Of a stretch of DNA of 64,000 nucleotides, positions 58,097 to 64,000 are shown in pieces. The DNA lies in assembly GCF_001010415.1 (NCBI RefSeq), contig NZ_JPLE01000041.1, positions 50,190 through 114,189 of the forward strand, written 5' to 3'. Source of the stretch: Xanthomonas pisi DSM 18956. GTDB lineage: Bacteria > Pseudomonadota > Gammaproteobacteria > Xanthomonadales > Xanthomonadaceae. The translations under genes were made by a program, and so were the position numbers. The notes under the pieces are model-generated. The model did not search any database. It worked only from the letters and a program-made list of their open reading frames with translations, and had not been told where the DNA came from. Within the stretch, counting starts at the first letter, position 1. Every line of letters begins with the position of its first letter.

Positions 58097-59230
58097 TTAC
58101 TGCGCGGCCAGAATCAGCGCATCCACATCCAGCGCATGCCCGGCGCGCGCGGCCTTGGTGCGCAGATACTGCTCGTTTTCGGGGGTGATATCGCCGGTGA
58201 CCGGGATGCGGTCTTCCACCGCGATCCCGGCGGCGCGCAAGCGCTCGGCCTTGGCCGGGTTGTTGGTCAGCAGGCGGATGCGGCCGATGCCCAGGCCGCG
58301 CAACATCGCCACCGCGCTGCCGTAGCGGCGCTCGTCCGGGCCGAAGCCCAGCTGCGCATCGGCATCGATGGTATCCAGCCCTGCATGCTGATACCCGTAG
58401 GCGCGCATCTTGGCGGCGATGCCGGTGCCGCGGCCTTCCTGATCCAGATACAGCAGCACGCCGCCGCCCAGTTCCTTCAACTTGGCCAGGCCGTGCCGCA
58501 GCTGGTCGCCGCAGTCGCACTTGAGCGAGCCGAACAGGTCGCCGGTCAGGCAGGACGAATGCACGCGCACCGGCACCGCGGCCGACAGGTCGGGCTGTCC
58601 CACCACGATCGCCACCTGGTCGCGCTGCGCGACGCCGCCGCGGAACACCACGAATTCGCTCATGCCCAGGCCACGCAGCGGCACCGGCGTGCGGGTGACC
58701 AGCTCAAAGCCGGCCGCGGCCGATTTGGCGCAGCCACTGCTCAGATCATCCAGGCTCAGCGACTGGCATCCGGCGAAGGCGGCATGCGCGTGCACGTCGT
58801 GCAGCTCCACGGCCAGCAGTGCCGGCAGCAGCAATCCCAGCCGCGCGATCTCCACCCCGCCGGCATCCAGCGCATCGCCAGCCGCCCACTGTGCCGGCAC
58901 CGGGGTGTCGCGCAGATAGGCCAGTGCGGCGAGCTGGTCGTAGCTGTAGTCGGCCAGGGCTACGCGTGCGCCCTGCGGCGCGGTCAGCCCCAACACCTGG
59001 GCGCGGGTCGGGGTGACGAACAGATAGTGGCGGCCCTGCGCCGCACGGGCGAACGCGGCATACGACTGCGCGGTGCTGCTGTCCAACGCCAAGACCGCAT
59101 GTGCCTGCCCGTCGGCGGCGGTCAGCAACACCGGCCGGCCGGCGCGCAACTCGGACGCGGCACGCTCGCAGCGGATGGCTGCCGGATCGCCGAAGGCCTG
59201 TGCGCTGGGGGAGGGGACGGGGCTGCTCAT
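58097..59230 (-). CDS. ribA: GTP cyclohydrolase II with a degenerate RibB-like N-terminal half
   Basis: Opens GTP to begin riboflavin synthesis. It has 377 residues. The C-terminal part (about 190-377) has the zinc cysteines C227, C238 and C240 (SSCLTGDLFGSLKCDC), the EGRGTGIAAKMRAY catalytic stretch and LLTNNPAKAERL. Residues 15-185 follow the outline of 3,4-dihydroxy-2-butanone-4-phosphate synthase, but its acidic DDENRENEGD motif is absent, so that half is probably inactive. It is divergent from the GNAT gene. It is not in a rib operon here and may be a second RibA copy. Confidence 0.9.
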   Translation of the reverse strand: MSSPVPSPSAQAFGDPAAIRCERAASELRAGRPVLLTAADGQAHAVLALDSSTAQSYAAFARAAQGRHYLFVTPTRAQVLGLTAPQGARVALADYSYDQLAALAYLRDTPVPAQWAAGDALDAGGVEIARLGLLLPALLAVELHDVHAHAAFAGCQSLSLDDLSSGCAKSAAAGFELVTRTPVPLRGLGMSEFVVFRGGVAQRDQVAIVVGQPDLSAAVPVRVHSSCLTGDLFGSLKCDCGDQLRHGLAKLKELGGGVLLYLDQEGRGTGIAAKMRAYGYQHAGLDTIDADAQLGFGPDERRYGSAVAMLRGLGIGRIRLLTNNPAKAERLRAAGIAVEDRIPVTGDITPENEQYLRTKAARAGHALDVDALILAAQ

Positions 59231-59471
59231 GCACGACTCCAGATGGGGATTGCCACGGCCGCTTCAAGGCGGCCGCCACCGCGCCAGTGCCGGCCGCATG
59301 CTGCCATTGTCGCGTGGTTCGCCACTGCCGGTTGCCGGCAGCAGGTGGAACGCTGCATCCAGTGGCTGCGTTTGAGTGGCCGCACAGGCGCCGATTGGTT
59401 GTGCGTCGCTCGCGTTGTTCAGCGCCCGGCAATGCTTTCTAATCCGACGACCTCTCAGCTCAGCGGATCCC

Positions 59472-59993
59472 ATGCGCCTTATCGACTGCAGCCAAGCGCG
59501 TCACGCCAGCGCGATCCTGGACATCTTCAACGAGGCCATCGCCAACTCGACCGCGTTGTACGACTACCGGCCGCGTCTGCCGGAGAGCATGGTCGGCTGG
59601 TTCGCCACCAAGCACGCGGGCGGATTTCCGGTGATCGGCGTCGAGGATGCCGACGGCACGCTGATGGGCTTTGCCAGTTACGGCACCTTTCGCGCCTGGC
59701 CGGCGTTCAAGTACAGCGTCGAGCATTCGATCTATGTGCATCGGGACCATCGCGGCAAAGGCCTGGGGCGCGTATTGCTGCAGGCGCTGATCGCCGCCGC
59801 GCAGGAGCGCGGCGTGCACGTGCTGGTCGGCGGCATCGATGCCAGCAACCAGGCCAGCATCGCGCTGCACGAACAGTTCGGCTTCACCCATGCCGGCACC
59901 GTGCGCGAGGCCGGGTTCAAGTTCGGGCGCTGGCTGGATCTGGCGTTCTATCAACGCATTCTGGCGACGCCTGCAGACCCGCACGACGACTGA
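59472..59993 (+). CDS. GNAT N-acetyltransferase, phosphinothricin/methionine-sulfone acetyltransferase-like
   Basis: A 173-residue acetyl-CoA transferase. Family features are ILDIFNEAIANSTALYDYRP at the start, VEHSIYVHRDHRGKGLGRVL (the acetyl-CoA loop), and ASIALHEQFGFTHAGTVREA with KFGRWLDLAFYQ at the end. This is the Pat/MddA type that acetylates amino acid analogues. The ATG at 59472 begins the family sequence; upstream in-frame residues are not homologous. Confidence 0.9.
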   Translation: MRLIDCSQARHASAILDIFNEAIANSTALYDYRPRLPESMVGWFATKHAGGFPVIGVEDADGTLMGFASYGTFRAWPAFKYSVEHSIYVHRDHRGKGLGRVLLQALIAAAQERGVHVLVGGIDASNQASIALHEQFGFTHAGTVREAGFKFGRWLDLAFYQRILATPADPHDD

Positions 59994-60041
59994 TGCACCC
60001 GACCGGTTCGCCGCGCTCGATCAGCTTGCGCGGCGCGGCGA

Positions 60042-60956
60042 TCAATGCGGATGCCGCTCGGTGGCGTACGGGTTGGGCTCGCCGCTGCCGGGCGGGCGCA
60101 GCGTGTAGCGCTTGTAGGTCCACTGGTACTGCGCCGGGTCGCGCCGGGCGATCTGTTCGATGCCGGCATTGAGCGCGCTGGCGGCGCGCACCGGGTCGGG
60201 GTCGGCCACCGCCGGGTCGGCCGGTTGCACATGCAGCGCGAACTGCAGGTCGCCACCGGCGCGCTCGCACCAGCCGTACAGCACGGTGGCGCCGGTGCGC
60301 TCGGCCAGCCGATTGACCAGGGTCATGGTCAAGGCCGGGATGCCGAAGAACGGCGCAAACACGCCATCGCCCATCTTCGGCTGCTGGTCGGGCAGGATGC
60401 CGACCGCGCCGCCGTCCTTGAGCACCTTGAACAACTGCCGCACCGCAGGGCCTTCGGCACGCACCTGGCGCACGTTGTCGCCGCCGCGCGCCAGTTGCAG
60501 AAAGCCGTCCACCGCCTCCGACTCGGGCGGCCGGTACACGATGGCGATCGGCCCGCGCTCGGACAGCCACTGGTTGAGCAGCTCCCAGTTGCCGAAGTGC
60601 GGCGCCGCCACGATCACCCCACGCCCGGACGCCAGTGCCGCGTCGTAGAGCTCTTGCCCATTGCGTTGCAGGCGCACGAGATTCTCGGCCGGCGGGCGGG
60701 TCCAGGTACGCAGCACTTCCAGGGTCTGGCGCGCGGTCGATTGCAGGATCTGCGCATGCAGTTGCGCGCGCCGGGCGGCCGGCAATTCCGGGTAGGCCAG
60801 CTCCAGGTTGCGGCGTGCCACGCGGGCTTCGCGCGCATTGAGCTTGCGCCAGCTCCAGGCCAGCGCATCGGCCATGCGCTTGAGGAGCGGCCACGGCAGG
60901 CGGCCCACGGTGGCGGCGGTGGCATAGAGCAGTCTGGCGCGGACATCGGGTTTCAT
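60042..60956 (-). CDS. lpxL: Lipid A biosynthesis lauroyl-type acyltransferase
   Basis: Adds a secondary acyl chain to lipid A at the inner membrane. It has 304 residues with an N-terminal membrane helix, the HX4E catalytic pair H120 and E125 in [10 protein letters not shown], and [16 protein letters not shown]. LpxL and LpxM/MsbB cannot be separated from sequence alone. On the minus strand TAGAAT (60969-60964) lies 7 bases before the ATG, and there is no ribosome site. Confidence 0.9.
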   Translation of the reverse strand: MKPDVRARLLYATAATVGRLPWPLLKRMADALAWSWRKLNAREARVARRNLELAYPELPAARRAQLHAQILQSTARQTLEVLRTWTRPPAENLVRLQRNGQELYDAALASGRGVIVAAPHFGNWELLNQWLSERGPIAIVYRPPESEAVDGFLQLARGGDNVRQVRAEGPAVRQLFKVLKDGGAVGILPDQQPKMGDGVFAPFFGIPALTMTLVNRLAERTGATVLYGWCERAGGDLQFALHVQPADPAVADPDPVRAASALNAGIEQIARRDPAQYQWTYKRYTLRPPGSGEPNPYATERHPH

Positions 60957-60969
60957 CCGCACAATTCTA
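60957..60969 (-). promoter_or_regulatory. Probable lpxL -10 element, possibly leaderless
   Basis: TAGAAT on the minus strand is separated from the lpxL ATG by 7 bases, similar to queF and ftsE. The -35 region is weak. Confidence 0.35.
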
Positions 60970-61056
60970 AACAGCGCAGCCGGCGAAGGCCCGCGCGTGA
61001 CAGTACCAACAGCGCTGGGCATGCTGCGCGACACAGTTTGCCGCCCGAGAAAGCCG

Positions 61057-61497
61057 ATGCTTGCATTGATTCAACGCGTTACCCGGGCCTCGGTCAGTGT
61101 CGATGGCCAGTGCGTCGGGCACATCGGTCCGGGATTGCTGGCGCTGATTGGCGTGGAGCCGGCCGATGGCGATGCGCAGATCCGTCGCCTGGCCGAACGT
61201 CTGCTCAGCTACCGGGTGTTCGGCGACGACGCCGGCAAGATGAATCGCTCGCTGACCGATACCGGTGGCGGACTGCTGCTGGTCAGCCAGTTCACGCTCG
61301 CGGCCGACACCAGCTCCGGCAACCGGCCGGGCTTCAGTACCGCCGCGCCGCCGCTGGAGGCTGAACGGGCGTTCAATCAATTGGTGGCGATCTGCCGGCA
61401 AAAGCATCGCGGCGGGGTGGAAACCGGGCGATTCGGTGCCCATATGGTTGTCGACCTGGTCAATGACGGCCCGGTGACCTTCCTTCTCAGACCCTAG
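61057..61497 (+). CDS. dtd: D-aminoacyl-tRNA deacylase
   Basis: Hydrolyses D-aminoacyl-tRNA. It has 146 residues, starting [18 protein letters not shown], with the two catalytic motifs [11 protein letters not shown] and the C-terminal NDGPVTFLL (the GP-cis-Pro motif). It is divergent from lpxL with 100 bp between them. An in-frame upstream start at 60997 is not family-like. Confidence 0.96.
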   Translation: MLALIQRVTRASVSVDGQCVGHIGPGLLALIGVEPADGDAQIRRLAERLLSYRVFGDDAGKMNRSLTDTGGGLLLVSQFTLAADTSSGNRPGFSTAAPPLEAERAFNQLVAICRQKHRGGVETGRFGAHMVVDLVNDGPVTFLLRP

Positions 61498-61551
61498 AAA
61501 CCCACGTCCACCAGCGGTCCCGTCTTGATTCCGGCAGACCGGGCTTCACGC

Positions 61552-61560
61552 TGGTATAAT
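61552..61560 (+). promoter_or_regulatory. Extended -10 promoter of rpoD
   Basis: TGGTATAAT contains a consensus TATAAT preceded by the TGn extension, which explains the lack of a good -35. Transcription would begin near 61567, about 38 bases before the rpoD ATG. Confidence 0.7.
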
Positions 61561-61604
61561 GCTAGGTTCTCTTTCCAATCTCAAAGCCGGTGGCGCGAGC
61601 ACTC

Positions 61605-63479
<1,875 letters not shown>

Positions 63480-63509
63480 TCCGCTAGCCGTATCGGTGCA
63501 GTGATCACA

Positions 63510-63537
63510 CAACAGCCCCGCATGTGCGGGGCTGTTG
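63510..63537 (+). terminator. Hairpin terminator after rpoD
   Basis: CAACAGCCCCGCA (63510-63522) pairs perfectly with TGCGGGGCTGTTG (63525-63537), 30 bases after the stop. No T run follows. Confidence 0.7.
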
Positions 63538-63738
63538 CGTTGTGGGGCATGCCGCGAGCTATGCTTGCCCGGGTGGATGTCGCCGAAGCACGGGCGCGCC
63601 GGGGATGGCGCAGGCGACATTCACGCCCCGGCGACGAAGCCAGACAGCGGCGCAACATGAAGCCGATGTTTCTGCCTGACTCACGTGACGTTCTAGCCGT
63701 GGCTTCTAAGTTGATGACGAATGGAACGAGGCTGTCGT

Positions 63739-63978
63739 ATGAGCAGGCAAAGCCGCTTTGAAACCACCACATACCGCGAGCACGAGATTCGCGTACGCAC
63801 CGAGCAGGCGTCCCCGGGCGCCAGGTGGACGCTGTGGGTCGACGTGTATGCACTGGGCGGCAAACGCCAGCCACGCATCGGTGGCCGGGAACAGGGATGG
63901 GAGACCTACCAGGAAGCCATAGCGCAGGGATTCCGCGCAGGCCGGCAATTGGTCGATGCGCAGCTTGAGGTGGCTTAG
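63739..63978 (+). CDS. Small protein of unknown function
   Basis: A 79-residue protein starting at 63739 (MSRQSRFETTTYREHEIRVR), with GAGG 7 bases upstream; an ATG at 63721 in the same frame has a poorer site. The sequence alternates beta-like segments (ARWTLWVDVYALGG) with a helix (TYQEAIAQGFRAGRQLVDAQ), suggesting a compact alpha-beta fold. No family is recognised. A heptad tract starts 5 bases after the stop. Confidence 0.65.
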   Translation: MSRQSRFETTTYREHEIRVRTEQASPGARWTLWVDVYALGGKRQPRIGGREQGWETYQEAIAQGFRAGRQLVDAQLEVA

Positions 63979-63983
63979 TAGCC

Positions 63984-64000
63984 GGGATTGGGGATTGGGG
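63984..64000 (+). repeat. Heptad tract at the window edge
   Basis: Two GGGATTG heptads plus GGG follow the stop codon of the small protein in sense orientation and continue past the end of the window. Confidence 0.75.

Noticed and set aside
59231..59471. FMN riboswitch upstream of ribA
   Set aside because: I could not find the conserved FMN-aptamer boxes in the ribA/GNAT spacer on either strand.

Overview
The window is about 65% GC, densely coded on both strands, and reads as chromosomal core sequence of a Xanthomonas species (Gammaproteobacteria, Lysobacterales). I infer this from gene order and protein style: trxA-rho divergent from rhlB, ftsE-ftsX close to rpoH, the dprA-smg-topA-tsaC and def-fmt-rsmB clusters, AceK near a monomeric isocitrate dehydrogenase, long low-complexity tails on Rho, RhlB and TopA, and dispersed intergenic repeats of a kind common in xanthomonads. 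I see no rRNA, tRNA, CRISPR array, prophage or intact insertion sequence.

Layout. 1-2443: an RND multidrug pump operon on the minus strand (adaptor, then a permease that runs off the window). 2701-6073: an M20 amidohydrolase, queF, a small LysM protein and a lipoprotein. 6446-12733: isocitrate metabolism (monomeric Icd; a LysR regulator overlapping aceK) and a TonB_C-like periplasmic protein. 12976-17313: rho and trxA, divergent from rhlB. 17389-21670: ftsE-ftsX-response regulator-ung, then rpoH with a sigma-E-type promoter. 21816-28378: a TRIC-type membrane protein and NDH-2, then a three-gene unit (membrane protein, NYN-LOTUS protein, GST), then priA. 28379-28837 is a non-coding, partly AT-rich spacer with two perfect inverted DnaA boxes. 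28838-36762: a sigma-factor-like membrane protein, a DUF3106-like protein, a DUF3667 protein, a MATE pump, SppA, a small lipoprotein and an SDR. 37149-38569: two DUF4124-type proteins. 38967-47101, all minus: LysM protein, dprA, smg, two GYF-domain proteins, topA and tsaC. 47233-50359: def, fmt, rsmB. 50409-57802: membrane glycosyltransferases, an O-antigen-ligase-like protein, core-sugar transferases and a pair of PH-domain membrane proteins. 58097-63978: ribA-type GTP cyclohydrolase II, a GNAT, lpxL, dtd, rpoD and a small protein.

How it fits together. Most of the window is housekeeping: transcription (rho, rpoH, rpoD), replication and topology (priA, topA), translation start processing (def, fmt) and envelope building (ftsEX, lpxL, LPS transferases). 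The less ordinary content is regulatory DNA and unusual domain fusions. Heptad G-rich tracts follow the stop codons of four genes in sense orientation, and one pair forms a roughly 32-bp inverted repeat enclosing the def-fmt spacer. There is an inverted DnaA-box pair upstream of priA, a GYF domain fused to a pilin-like helix, a double-receiver protein whose first domain lacks its phospho-acceptor, a sigma-like membrane protein, and a prion-like Q/N-rich extension on Rho.
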